Shown in pieces: positions 35,628-44,086 of a DNA stretch of 64,000 nucleotides. Source of the stretch: Achromobacter pestifer (GTDB lineage: Bacteria; Pseudomonadota; Gammaproteobacteria; Burkholderiales; Burkholderiaceae_B); NCBI RefSeq assembly GCF_902859625.1, contig NZ_CADIJX010000007.1, forward strand, positions 62,001 through 126,000. The letters are read 5' to 3'. Numbering within the stretch: position 1 is the stretch's first letter; every line of letters starts with the position of its first letter. The position numbers and the translations under genes were made by a program. The notes under the pieces were generated by a model, which was not told the origin of the DNA, made no database searches, and saw only the letters and a program-made list of their open reading frames with translations.

Positions 35628-35656
35628 AACAATATATACATTTAAATAATATTGTT
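35628..35656. promoter_or_regulatory. BigR-type operator
   Basis: Inverted repeat AACAATAT (35628-35635) / ATATTGTT (35649-35656) with a 13-base AT-rich spacer that itself contains ATTTAAAT. It lies between the divergent blh-like gene (start 35613) and the ArsR gene (start 35714), where ArsR/BigR repressors normally bind to control both directions. Confidence 0.72.
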
Positions 35657-35713
35657 TGATAAATTATCCGTCAATATAATGATCCGTTGCCGCCTGACTT
35701 GTCGATCCGCCTT

Positions 35714-36049
35714 ATGAATGCCGCCCTGACCGATTGCGAACTTGCCGTCCTGCGGGAATCCGCCGCCCAGGCCTGCGTGCTGCTCAAAGCGCTGGCCAAC
35801 GAAGACCGCCTGCTGTTGTTGTGCCAACTGGTGCAGAACGAGCGCAACGTGGGGGAACTGGAATCGCTGACCGGCATTCGTCAACCCACCTTGTCCCAGC
35901 AACTGGGCGTGCTGCGAGACGAAGGCTTGGTCACGACGCGGCGTGACGGCAAATATGTCTACTACCAAATGGCCAGCTTTGAAGTCAGCCAGGTCATGAA
36001 AACGCTGTCCAGTTTGTACTGCGGCCGCGCGATGGAATCATTTTCGTGA
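35714..36049 (+). CDS. bigR: BigR/SqrR-like ArsR-family persulfide-sensing repressor
   Basis: 111 residues from ATG 35714 (MNAALTDCELAVLRESAAQA). The winged helix contains LTGIRQPTLSQQLGVLRDEGLV. Cys37 (LLLLCQLV) and Cys103 (SLYCGRAM) are 66 residues apart, the same spacing as the Cys42/Cys108 switch in BigR and Cys41/Cys107 in SqrR, which form a disulfide or polysulfide link with reactive sulfur. Two further Cys (8, 21) are present. First gene of the sulfide operon; the stop overlaps the next start (GTGA). Confidence 0.9.
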   Translation: MNAALTDCELAVLRESAAQACVLLKALANEDRLLLLCQLVQNERNVGELESLTGIRQPTLSQQLGVLRDEGLVTTRRDGKYVYYQMASFEVSQVMKTLSSLYCGRAMESFS

Positions 36050-36477
36050 GTCTGGACTGGTCTGCCTTGACGCCGGCATCGGCCACTGTGGGAGGGCTGA
36101 TGATCGGCGCTGCCGCCGTGCTGCTGATGGCGGGGGCTGGACGCATCGCTGGCATCAGCGGCATCCTGGGCGGCTTGCTGCCCCCGCAACCCAACAGCTT
36201 GTGGCGCCTGGCATTCGTGCTGGGCTTGTGTGCGGCTCCGTGGCTGTATTCATTGGGGGCGGCGCTGCCAGCCATCACGGTCGACGCCGGTACCTCGCGC
36301 CTGATCGTGGCGGGCCTCTTGGTGGGCATCGGCACGCGCTATGCATCGGGCTGCACCAGCGGGCATGGCGTCTGCGGCCTGTCGCGCGGATCGCGCCGGT
36401 CGTTCGTGGCGACCGCATTGTTCATGGCCGCGGGCTTTGTCACGGTATACGCTGTGCGCCATCTGGCGGGCGGCTGA
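36046..36477 (+). CDS. YeeE/YedE family sulfur-transport half-protein 1
   Basis: 143 residues, GTG 36046 overlapping the bigR stop. Four to five membrane helices and the family signature GIGTRYASGCTSGHGVCGLSR with two conserved Cys that relay sulfur species. Forms a pair with the next gene, equivalent to PmpA/PmpB of BigR regulons; such half-proteins likely assemble into one thiosulfate/persulfide transporter in the inner membrane. Confidence 0.92.
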   Translation: MSLDWSALTPASATVGGLMIGAAAVLLMAGAGRIAGISGILGGLLPPQPNSLWRLAFVLGLCAAPWLYSLGAALPAITVDAGTSRLIVAGLLVGIGTRYASGCTSGHGVCGLSRGSRRSFVATALFMAAGFVTVYAVRHLAGG

Positions 36478-36478
36478 C

Positions 36479-36895
36479 ATGGTAGTGCTGATTGCCTTCG
36501 CCTCGGGTCTGATCTTCGGCCTGGGCCTGATCGTGTCCGGCATGGCCAACCCTGCCAAGGTGCTGGGGTTCCTGGATATCGCCGGTCGTTGGGATCCGTC
36601 GCTTGCCTTCGTGATGGGGGGCGCGGTACTGGTCACCGCCGCCGGGTTTGCCGTATTGCGGCGTCGCGCCCGCCTGTCCGGCCGACCGGTGGGCTGGCCC
36701 ACGGCCACCGGCATCGACCTGCGCTTGGTGGCGGGCAGCCTGGCGTTCGGTGCGGGCTGGGGGCTGGCGGGCTTCTGCCCCGGCCCCGCATTGGTCGCCG
36801 CGTCGGCGGGGGTGCCCGAAGCGCTGATCTTCGTGGCTGCGATGATCGCCGGCATGGGGGTATTCTCGGCAGTTGAACATTTCATAAGCCGGTAG
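36479..36895 (+). CDS. YeeE/YedE (DUF6691) sulfur-transport half-protein 2
   Basis: 138 residues from ATG 36479, one base after the previous stop. Hydrophobic, with LGLIVSGMANPAKVLGFLDIAG at the N-terminus and GAGWGLAGFCPGPALVAAS carrying the conserved Cys. Completes the PmpA/PmpB-like pair. The long minus-strand frame covering this gene and the next is a shadow. Confidence 0.92.
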   Translation: MVVLIAFASGLIFGLGLIVSGMANPAKVLGFLDIAGRWDPSLAFVMGGAVLVTAAGFAVLRRRARLSGRPVGWPTATGIDLRLVAGSLAFGAGWGLAGFCPGPALVAASAGVPEALIFVAAMIAGMGVFSAVEHFISR

Positions 36896-36913
36896 ACCGG
36901 CGCGGAGACAAAC

Positions 36914-38161
36914 ATGCCCCAGGCACCGTTGGCAACACAGGCGTCCGCCGATTTCGATGTGGTGGTGGTGGGAGGCGGCGCGGCGGGCATCGGCGTGACC
37001 GCCAGCCTGCTGCGGCGCCGGCCTGACCTGCGCATTGCCGTGATCGAACCCAGCGACAAGCACTACTACCAGCCCGCTTGGACGCTGGTGGGCGGCGGCG
37101 CCTTCGATGTGAAGAAAACCATGCGCCCGACGCGGTCGGTGATGCCGTCGCGGGCCACGTGGTTGCACACCTCGGCGGCAGGTTTTGAGCCCGAGGCAAA
37201 CCGGGTGCGGCTGGCGGATGGCGGCAGCGTGACCTACCAGCAACTGATCGTGTGTCCGGGATTGCGGTTGGCTTGGGACAAGATCGAAGGCCTGTCCGAT
37301 GCGTTGGGCAAGAACGGGGTGACGTCCAACTACCGCTATGACCTGGCGCCGTATACCTGGGAACGGGTGCAGGCAATCAAGGAAGGGCAGGCGCTGTTCA
37401 CGCAGCCTGCCATGCCGATCAAGTGCGCCGGCGCCCCGCAAAAGGCGATGTATCTGGCCTGCGACCATTGGCGCAGGACCGGCGCGTTGGGCCGCATTCA
37501 CGTTGAATTCGATCTGGCGGGCGCAGCCCTGTTCGGCGTGCCGGCCTTTGTGCCGCCGTTGATGCGTTACGTCGAAAGCTACGGCATCGATCTCGCCTTC
37601 AACTCCGCGCTGGTCGCGGTGGACGGCCCGGCACGCAAAGCCTGGTTCGACGTGAAAGGCGCCGATGGCGCTGTGTCGCGCGTGGAGAAATCCTTCGACA
37701 TGTTGCACGCCGTGCCCCCGCAGGTACCGCAGGACGTCGTGCGCGACAGCGCGCTGGCGGATGCGGCCGGCTGGTGCGAGGTGGACCCTGGCAGCCTGCG
37801 TCATGTGCGCTTCGACAATGTCTTCGGCCTGGGTGACGGCATCAGCACCAGCAACGCCAAAACGGCTGCCGCCGCGCGCAAGCAGATCGTGACCGTGGCC
37901 GAGAATCTGATCGCGATCCGTGAAGGCCACGCCATGCCGGTCACCTACGATGGTTACGGCTCGTGTCCGCTGACCGTGGAGCGTGGTCGCATCGTGCTGG
38001 CCGAGTTCGGGTATGGCGGCAAGTTGCTGCCCACGTTTCCGCTGGATCCGACCGTGCCCCGCAAGAGCGCCTGGTTCCTGAAAGCCACGCTGCTGCCGTG
38101 GATTTACTGGAACGGGATGCTGCGCGGCCGCGAATGGTTGGCGCGGCCGCTGAGCAACTGA
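36914..38161 (+). CDS. Sulfide:quinone oxidoreductase, SQOR-like
   Basis: 415 residues, FAD protein with N-terminal VVVVGGGAAGIGVTASLL. Redox Cys are seen at 171 in MPIKCAGAPQKAMY and 351 in GYGSCPLTVE, corresponding to the two catalytic Cys of mitochondrial-type (type II) SQR; Cys114 is a third. Oxidises sulfide to sulfane sulfur and passes electrons to the quinone pool at the membrane. Last gene of the bigR operon; the product persulfide would go to the divergent MBL-fold dioxygenase. Confidence 0.92.
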   Translation: MPQAPLATQASADFDVVVVGGGAAGIGVTASLLRRRPDLRIAVIEPSDKHYYQPAWTLVGGGAFDVKKTMRPTRSVMPSRATWLHTSAAGFEPEANRVRLADGGSVTYQQLIVCPGLRLAWDKIEGLSDALGKNGVTSNYRYDLAPYTWERVQAIKEGQALFTQPAMPIKCAGAPQKAMYLACDHWRRTGALGRIHVEFDLAGAALFGVPAFVPPLMRYVESYGIDLAFNSALVAVDGPARKAWFDVKGADGAVSRVEKSFDMLHAVPPQVPQDVVRDSALADAAGWCEVDPGSLRHVRFDNVFGLGDGISTSNAKTAAAARKQIVTVAENLIAIREGHAMPVTYDGYGSCPLTVERGRIVLAEFGYGGKLLPTFPLDPTVPRKSAWFLKATLLPWIYWNGMLRGREWLARPLSN

Positions 38162-38168
38162 GCGTGCG

Positions 38169-39437
38169 TTACTCGTAGGTGCGCACGTCGTCGATGACCT
38201 TGCCGTCATTCGGCAGGCCGTCGGCGTCCACCCATTCCACGTCGGCGCGCAGCTTGGTCACGTCGCGCACGGATTCGGCGATGCGGTTCGACAGATCTTC
38301 GCCGCGCACGCGCGACTCCACCTTCAGCACCATGCGATCCGATCCGGTGCTGCCGCTGATGACCAGTCGGGCGCGCAGGATTTCGGGATGACGCCGCACC
38401 ACGTCGGCAACCTGCGATGGATGGACGAACATGCCGCGCACCTTGGTGGTCTGATCCGCGCGGCCCATCCAGCCCTTGATGCGGGTGTTGGTGCGCCCGC
38501 AAGGCGAGATGCCGGACATGACCGCGGACAGGTCGCCGGTGCCAAAGCGCACCAGCGGGTAATCCGGATTCAACGTGGTGACGACCACTTCACCGACTTC
38601 GCCGTCAGGCACGGGTTCACCGGTGCCCGGACGCACGATTTCGACGATGATGTCTTCGCCCAGCACCAGCCCCTGACGCGCAGGCGTCTCGAAGGCGATC
38701 ATGCCCAGGTCGGCGCTGCCATAGGCCTGGTAGCCCTCGATGCCGCGCGCCGCCAGCCAGTCGCGCAGCGACGGCGGAAAGGCTTCGCCCGACACCAGTG
38801 CGCGCCGCAACGAATCCAGCTTCACGCCAAGCTCGTCGGATTTCTCCAGGATGATCTTCAGGAAGCTGGGCGTGCCTGTGTAGCCGCTGGGCGCCAGATC
38901 TTGAATGGCGCGCACCTGTTGTTCAGTCTGGCCCGTGCCGCCCGGAAAGACCGTGCAGCCCACGGCATGCGCCGCCGTTTCCATCATGGAGCCGGCGGGC
39001 GTGAAGTGATAGGAAAAGCAGTTGTACGCCAGTTCACCCGCACGGAAACCCGCCGCGTACAGGGCACGCGCAAAACGCCAATAGTCGGCGCGCGCGCTTT
39101 CGGGTTCATAGATGGGGCCCGGCGAGGCGAAGACGCGCATGGCTTCGCCCCAGCCGATGGCGGAGAAACCACCGAACGCCTTGGCTGGGCCGGCCGGCAT
39201 GGCCGCGTCGTCGCGGCTATGTTGCTGGCGTTCCAGCAGTTCGTGCTTGCGCAACACGGGCAGGCGGGCCAGCGCCGCGCGCGACGTGATGGTGGCGGGA
39301 TCAATGCCGCGTAGCTGCTCGGCGATCGCCGGCGCGCGGGCAATTGCCCGCGTGATCGCGCCAGGCAAGGCGGCCATCAGCTCGCGCTCGCGTTGCTCGG
39401 GCGCTCGGGTTTCCAGGACATCGAAAAACTCGGACAT
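38169..39437 (-). CDS. PaaK-like acyl-CoA ligase
   Basis: 422 residues, phenylacetate--CoA ligase family (ANL superfamily) from ATG 39437 (MSEFFDVLETRAPEQRERELMA). Seen: SGYTGTPSFLKIILEK, YQAYGSADLGMIAFE, EVVVTTLNPDYPLVRFGTGDLS and the C-terminal RIKGWMGRADQTTKVRGMFVHPSQV. Activates an aromatic or aryl-alkanoic acid to its CoA ester. Last gene of a seven-gene operon with a branched-chain-type ABC transporter and a second ligase, so the imported substrate is probably activated immediately. The acid is not identified. Confidence 0.88.
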   Translation of the reverse strand: MSEFFDVLETRAPEQRERELMAALPGAITRAIARAPAIAEQLRGIDPATITSRAALARLPVLRKHELLERQQHSRDDAAMPAGPAKAFGGFSAIGWGEAMRVFASPGPIYEPESARADYWRFARALYAAGFRAGELAYNCFSYHFTPAGSMMETAAHAVGCTVFPGGTGQTEQQVRAIQDLAPSGYTGTPSFLKIILEKSDELGVKLDSLRRALVSGEAFPPSLRDWLAARGIEGYQAYGSADLGMIAFETPARQGLVLGEDIIVEIVRPGTGEPVPDGEVGEVVVTTLNPDYPLVRFGTGDLSAVMSGISPCGRTNTRIKGWMGRADQTTKVRGMFVHPSQVADVVRRHPEILRARLVISGSTGSDRMVLKVESRVRGEDLSNRIAESVRDVTKLRADVEWVDADGLPNDGKVIDDVRTYE

Positions 39438-39518
39438 GGGATCGCACCCTCTCGTGTGCCGTACTGCGGTGTCGTTGCCGGCGGGGCGCCGGTCCACACC
39501 AGCGCTGCCGCTCCAGGG

Positions 39519-40373
39519 TCAGGCCAGCCAGCGTTTGCGGCGGCGGTAGAACTTGTTGTCGCGGAAGCTCTTGCGCTCGCCGCTGGAAATGCCCAGGTAG
39601 AACTCCTTCACGTCTTCGTTCTGCGCCAGGTCCTGCGCCGCGCCGTCCATCATCACGCGCCCGTTCTCCAGGATGTAGCCGTAGTCGGCATAGCGCAGCG
39701 CGATGTTGGTGTTCTGTTCGGCCAGCAGGAAGCTCACGCGCTCGCGTTCATTCAGGTCGCGCACGATCTCGAAAATCTCTTCCACGATCTGCGGCGCCAG
39801 GCCCATGGACGGTTCGTCCAGCAGAATCATGTTGGGGTTGGCCATCAACGCGCGGCCGATGGCGGTCATTTGCTGTTCGCCGCCAGACGTATAGCCGGAC
39901 TGGCTGGCGCGGCGTTGCTTGAGGCGCGGGAAATACTGATAGACCCGTTCCAGCGCGGCTGCGGTGTCGCCGCGGCTCATGCTGCGGGTATAGGCGCCGG
40001 TCAGCAGGTTTTCCTCGATGGTCAGGTGGGCGAAGCAATGCCGGCCCTCCATCACCTGCACGACGCCGCGCTTGACCAGTTCCGCGGGCGACAGTCTTTC
40101 GATGCGCTGGTCGCGGTATTGGATATGGCCCTTGGTGACGTCGCCGCGCTCGCCCTTGAGCAGGTTCGAGATGGCGCGCAAGGTCGTGGTCTTGCCTGCG
40201 CCGTTGGCGCCCAGCAAGGCCACGATCTTGCCTTCGGGCACTTGCAGGGACACGCCCTTGAGCACCAGGATCACGTGGTTGTAGATCACCTCGATGCCGT
40301 TCACGTCGAGCAGCACCTTGGGGGCGGCGACGGGCGGGGACGCGGTAGATGCGGTGGTTGTTGCAGCGGTCAT
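39519..40373 (-). CDS. LivF-like ABC transporter ATPase
   Basis: 284 residues. Walker A LLGANGAGKTTTLRA, signature SGGEQQMTAIGRALM, Walker B MILLDEPSMGLAP. The family core is extended at both ends: a Thr/Ala-rich N-terminal 20 residues and a basic C-terminal tail RKSFRDNKFYRRRKRW. Works with LivG-, LivH- and LivM-like proteins of the same operon. ATG 40373. Confidence 0.93.
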   Translation of the reverse strand: MTAATTTASTASPPVAAPKVLLDVNGIEVIYNHVILVLKGVSLQVPEGKIVALLGANGAGKTTTLRAISNLLKGERGDVTKGHIQYRDQRIERLSPAELVKRGVVQVMEGRHCFAHLTIEENLLTGAYTRSMSRGDTAAALERVYQYFPRLKQRRASQSGYTSGGEQQMTAIGRALMANPNMILLDEPSMGLAPQIVEEIFEIVRDLNERERVSFLLAEQNTNIALRYADYGYILENGRVMMDGAAQDLAQNEDVKEFYLGISSGERKSFRDNKFYRRRKRWLA

Positions 40374-40433
40374 GACGATTCCTGCGGCGTGGTGGCGGCC
40401 GGCGCCCGCAAAGGCGCCGGCCGCCGGTTCACA

Positions 40434-41768
40434 TCAGTTCTCGCAAGTGCGGGGCGTGATGTTCTTTTCCTTGGCGTACTTGGCCGCGGCTTCCTTGACC
40501 ATCGGGTCCAGAATGGTCTTGTCGGCCTGATACCAGTCGGAGGCGACCTTGAACTTGGCGCCATCCCACTGCACGATGCGAGCCCAGTCATCACCCTTGT
40601 GGTTGCTGCACGAGGTCTTCACCGGACGCATGATCTGGCCAAAGCCCAGTTCGTCCAGGCGAGCCTGAGTGATATTCAGGTTCTCGAAGCCCCAACGCAC
40701 TTGTTCAGGCGTCAACGCCTTGCCCTTGCCGAACTTCTCCTGCGCCGTGCGGATCGCTTCCACTTGCAGCATCGAAATCATCATGCCGCGTGTGTGGGCG
40801 ATGGTGCCCAGCGTGTTCTTGGCCGTCTTGTCCGATCCTTGACCCTTGTCGTAGACGAACTTCTTCAAGTCGTCATAGACCTTGTCGTGCTCGGCGCCGC
40901 TGTTGTGCACGGTGATGGCGTTGTAGCCCTTGGCGACATCGCCCAGGTCTTTCACGTCGCCTTCCGAGCCGGCCCACCAGATGGCGTACATCTTGTCGCG
41001 CGGGTAGCCGCTGGCCTGCGCTTCGCGGATGGCCGTGGGCGTCATGATGCCCGCGCTCCACAGCAGCACGTAGGCCGGACGCGCCTGGCGGATTTGCAGC
41101 CAGGTGGACTTTTGCTCAACGCCCGGCGCCGTCACCGGATACAACACCAGCTCGAAGCCTTCCTTGGCTGCGCGCTTTTGCAGCAGCGGGATCGGTTCCT
41201 TGCCGTAGGGCGAGTCGTGATAGACCAGGGCGATCTTCTTGCCCTTGAGCTTGTCCATGCCGCCTTCTTTCTTGGCGATGTCCTGGATCATCACGTCGGC
41301 CGCGGTCCAGTACGTGCCCAGCAGCGGGAAGTTCCATTCAAACACGCTGCCGTCCACCGACTGCGACAGGCCGTAGCCCATCGTTTCGACGGGCACCTTG
41401 TCGACCATGGCCTTGTCACTGACGGCAAACGTGATGCCGGTGGACTGGGTGTCGAATCCCGAGGCGCCGGTGCCCTTGCCCTTCAGGCGTTCATAGCACT
41501 CCACGCCGCGGTCGGTGGCGTAGGCGGTTTCGCATTCTTCATACGTGATCTTGACGCCGTTGACGCCGCCATCGCGTTCGTTGACCAGCTTCAGATAGTC
41601 CAGCTTGCCATCAGCCCAGGGAATCCCCAGGGGAGCGAACGACCCGGTGCGATACACCAGCAACGGAACGAACTGCTCTTCGGCCGCCATTGCCGGCGTG
41701 GCCACGGCGCCGATGGCACCGGCTGCGGCCACCAGGGCTGCCGCCAACTTCAGGTTAAGACGCTTCAT
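40434..41768 (-). CDS. Periplasmic-binding protein of the LivK/aromatic-acid ABC type
   Basis: 444 residues. ATG 41768 (MKRLNLKLAAALVAAAGAIG) fits AGGAGG at 9 bases better than the ATG six bases upstream. Signal peptide ends ATPAMAAEE. The long type-I binding fold has FVPLLVYRTGSFAPLGIPWADG and a C-terminal half rich in Trp; size and sequence resemble receptors of the aromatic-acid / urea-like Liv branch. A 286-base gap with a genome-type repeat separates it from livM. Confidence 0.9.
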   Translation of the reverse strand: MKRLNLKLAAALVAAAGAIGAVATPAMAAEEQFVPLLVYRTGSFAPLGIPWADGKLDYLKLVNERDGGVNGVKITYEECETAYATDRGVECYERLKGKGTGASGFDTQSTGITFAVSDKAMVDKVPVETMGYGLSQSVDGSVFEWNFPLLGTYWTAADVMIQDIAKKEGGMDKLKGKKIALVYHDSPYGKEPIPLLQKRAAKEGFELVLYPVTAPGVEQKSTWLQIRQARPAYVLLWSAGIMTPTAIREAQASGYPRDKMYAIWWAGSEGDVKDLGDVAKGYNAITVHNSGAEHDKVYDDLKKFVYDKGQGSDKTAKNTLGTIAHTRGMMISMLQVEAIRTAQEKFGKGKALTPEQVRWGFENLNITQARLDELGFGQIMRPVKTSCSNHKGDDWARIVQWDGAKFKVASDWYQADKTILDPMVKEAAAKYAKEKNITPRTCEN

Positions 41769-41975
41769 CTCCATTTACCTCCTGCGTGGTGTTTGGGGCA
41801 GTAAACCCTGGGACACCGGGATTGGCCCGGTCTTGAGCCGGGTATTCAGGATTCCGGTCGCGGCGCTTGTGCCGCCGTGGCCGGTAATGATCAATACGGT
41901 CGTGATGCGATACCAAAAATCTTTCTGCTTGCACGGCTTGCTGCATGAAACTCCGGTTTCCCTGAGCGGGGCCGC

Positions 41976-42050
41976 GGCGGATCCGGCTTCGCCGGTCCCC
42001 TGCGGCGCCCCCTTGAGGGGGAAGCGCCAAAGGCGCCTCGGGGGGGGGCT
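41976..42050. repeat. Interspersed palindromic repeat
   Basis: A GC-rich block of consecutive small hairpins: CCGGC-TTC-GCCGG (41983-41995), CCCCC-TTGA-GGGGG (42008-42021) and GCGCC-AAA-GGCGC (42024-42036), ending in a G-run. This combination resembles dispersed intergenic repeats of Burkholderiales genomes. It sits between the livM and binding-protein genes and could act as transcript barrier or end protector. The rest of 41769-42054 shows no gene. Confidence 0.65.
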
Positions 42051-42054
42051 ACCT

Positions 42055-43119
42055 TCAGTGCGGGAAAGGCCAGATGCGCAGCTTCTCTTTTCCGATGCTC
42101 CACAACCGGGCCAGCCCGTGCGGTTCGGCGATCAGGAAGAACACGATCAGCGCGCCGAACACCATGTGTTCGATGTGCGCCGCGGTATCCACCGACAGCG
42201 GGATGCCCAGGGCGTGCGGCACGTTTGACAGCGCCACCGGCACCAACACGATGAAGGCCGCGCCGAAGAAGCTGCCGACGATCGAGCCCAGGCCGCCGAT
42301 GATCACCATGAACAGCAGCTGGAAGGAGCGCGTCAGGTCGAACGCCAGCGGTTCCCACGAACCCAGGTGGATGTAGCCCCACAAGGCGCCGGCGACACCG
42401 ACGATGAACGAACTGACCGCAAATGCGGTGAGCTTGGCGTACATGGGACGGATGCCGATCACGGATGCCGCCACGTCCATGTCACGGATCGCCATCCATT
42501 GGCGGCCGATGGCGCCGCGTACCAGGTTCTTGGCCAGCAGGCTGAAGATCACGACCAGGATCAGCACGAACAGATACTTTTCCAACGCGGTCTGCACCGG
42601 CAGTCCGAAGGCCGTCAGCGGCGGCACGGACACGTTGCCCGACGACGAGTAGTTGGTGAAGAACGGGATGCGCAGGAATGCCCAGTCCACGAAGAACTGC
42701 GCCGCCAGCGTGGCCACCGCCAGATACAGGCCACGGATGCGCAAGCTGGGAATGCCGAAGATCACGCCCACGATGGTGGCGAAACACCCGCCCAGCAGGA
42801 TCTGCACCACTAGCGGCATGCCCGGAAAGCGCACGCCGAAGTTCCAGGCCGCGTAGGCGCCCACCGCCATGAAGGCGCCGGTGCCCAGTGATATCTGGCC
42901 GCAGTAGCCGACCAGGATGTTCAGGCCCACCGCCGCCAGCGCCAGGATCAGGAACGGGATCAGGATCGCGCGCAACAGGTAGTCGGATGACAGCGCCGGC
43001 ACGGCGATGAACGCCACCGCCAGCAGCAGCCAGATGAAGATGCGGTCCTGGCGGATCGGGAAGATCTGCTGGTCGGCCCGGTAGCTGGTCTTGAATTGGC
43101 CGTTTTCGCGATAGAACAT
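42055..43119 (-). CDS. LivM-like ABC transporter permease
   Basis: 354 residues with about nine predicted helices. The family segments LAAVGLNILVGYCGQISLGTGAFMAVGAYAAW, SLRIRGLYLAVATLAAQF and GRQWMAIRDMDVAASVIGI are present, and the EAA-like GGLGSIVGSFFGAAFIVLVP near the C-terminus. Second permease of the operon transporter. ATG 43119. Confidence 0.93.
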   Translation of the reverse strand: MFYRENGQFKTSYRADQQIFPIRQDRIFIWLLLAVAFIAVPALSSDYLLRAILIPFLILALAAVGLNILVGYCGQISLGTGAFMAVGAYAAWNFGVRFPGMPLVVQILLGGCFATIVGVIFGIPSLRIRGLYLAVATLAAQFFVDWAFLRIPFFTNYSSSGNVSVPPLTAFGLPVQTALEKYLFVLILVVIFSLLAKNLVRGAIGRQWMAIRDMDVAASVIGIRPMYAKLTAFAVSSFIVGVAGALWGYIHLGSWEPLAFDLTRSFQLLFMVIIGGLGSIVGSFFGAAFIVLVPVALSNVPHALGIPLSVDTAAHIEHMVFGALIVFFLIAEPHGLARLWSIGKEKLRIWPFPH

Positions 43120-43145
43120 GTTTTTATCCTAGAGGGCCTGGTGGG

Positions 43146-44075
43146 TTACACGCGGTCGATGATCTTCTCGCCGAACAGCCCTTGCGGACGGAACAGGAGG
43201 AACACCAGCGCCAGCACATAGGCAAACCAGATTTCGATACCGCCGCCCACGAGCGACCCCAGATAAACCTCGGACAGCTTTTCCCCCACACCGATGATCA
43301 AGCCGCCCAGAATGGCGCCCGGCACCGATGTCAGGCCGCCCAGGATCACCACCGGCAGCGCGCGCAGCGCGGCCGTGGACAGCGTGAACTGCACGCCGAA
43401 CTTCGATCCCCAGATAATCCCGGCCACCAGTGCGACCAGGCCCGCCACGCACCACACGATCACCCAGATGCGGTTCAGCGGAATGCCGATGGATTGCGCG
43501 GCCTGGTGGTCGTCGGCCACCGCGCGCAGGGCGCGGCCGGTCGAGGTGTATTGGAAGAAAAGCGCCAGCGCCGCCACCAGCAAGGCCGCGATGACGGCTG
43601 CGGTCAGGTCTTCAAGGTTGATGAGCAACCCGCCTTCAAAGACGGAATCCAGGATCATCATCGGATCCTTGGGCATGCCCACGTTGATGGAATACACCGA
43701 GCTGCCGAAGGTGATCTGGCCCAACCCATCCAGGAAGTAGCTGATGCCCAGCGTGGCCATCAACAGCGTCGTGGCTTCCTGGTTGACCAGGTGGCGCAAT
43801 ACAAAGCGTTCGATGGCCACCGCCAGCAGGAACATCACCATGGCGCTGACGATGAAGGCCAGCACGTTGGCCAGGATCATGTTGTCAAAGCCCAGCCAGC
43901 GCGGTATCCATTCCGAGAAACGCGCCATGGACAACGCGGCCACCAGCACCATCGCGCCCTGCGCGAAGTTGAACACGCCGGATGCCTTGAAGATCAGCAC
44001 AAAGCCCAGGCCGATCAGCGCATACATCATGCCGCTCATCAAGCCGCCAAATAAGGTCTCTAGAAAAAATCCCAT
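43146..44075 (-). CDS. LivH-like ABC transporter permease
   Basis: 309 residues, about eight helices, beginning MGFFLETLFGGLMSGMMYALIGLGFVLIFKASGVFNFAQG, the standard LivH opening. Later GRALRAVADDHQAAQSIGIPLNRIW and GGLTSVPGAILGGLIIGVGEKL. Lies 11 bases downstream of livG and 26 bases upstream of livM. ATG 44075. Confidence 0.94.
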   Translation of the reverse strand: MGFFLETLFGGLMSGMMYALIGLGFVLIFKASGVFNFAQGAMVLVAALSMARFSEWIPRWLGFDNMILANVLAFIVSAMVMFLLAVAIERFVLRHLVNQEATTLLMATLGISYFLDGLGQITFGSSVYSINVGMPKDPMMILDSVFEGGLLINLEDLTAAVIAALLVAALALFFQYTSTGRALRAVADDHQAAQSIGIPLNRIWVIVWCVAGLVALVAGIIWGSKFGVQFTLSTAALRALPVVILGGLTSVPGAILGGLIIGVGEKLSEVYLGSLVGGGIEIWFAYVLALVFLLFRPQGLFGEKIIDRV

Positions 44076-44086
44076 GTCTGTCCGCC

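Noticed and set aside
36440..38209. 589-codon minus-strand frame over the SQR gene
   Set aside because: SQR on the plus strand has FAD motif and redox Cys; the antisense product is Arg/His/Ala-rich without motifs.
39393..41804. 803-codon plus-strand frame over livF and the binding-protein gene
   Set aside because: Shadow of two well-supported minus-strand genes; translation is low-complexity and lacks any domain.
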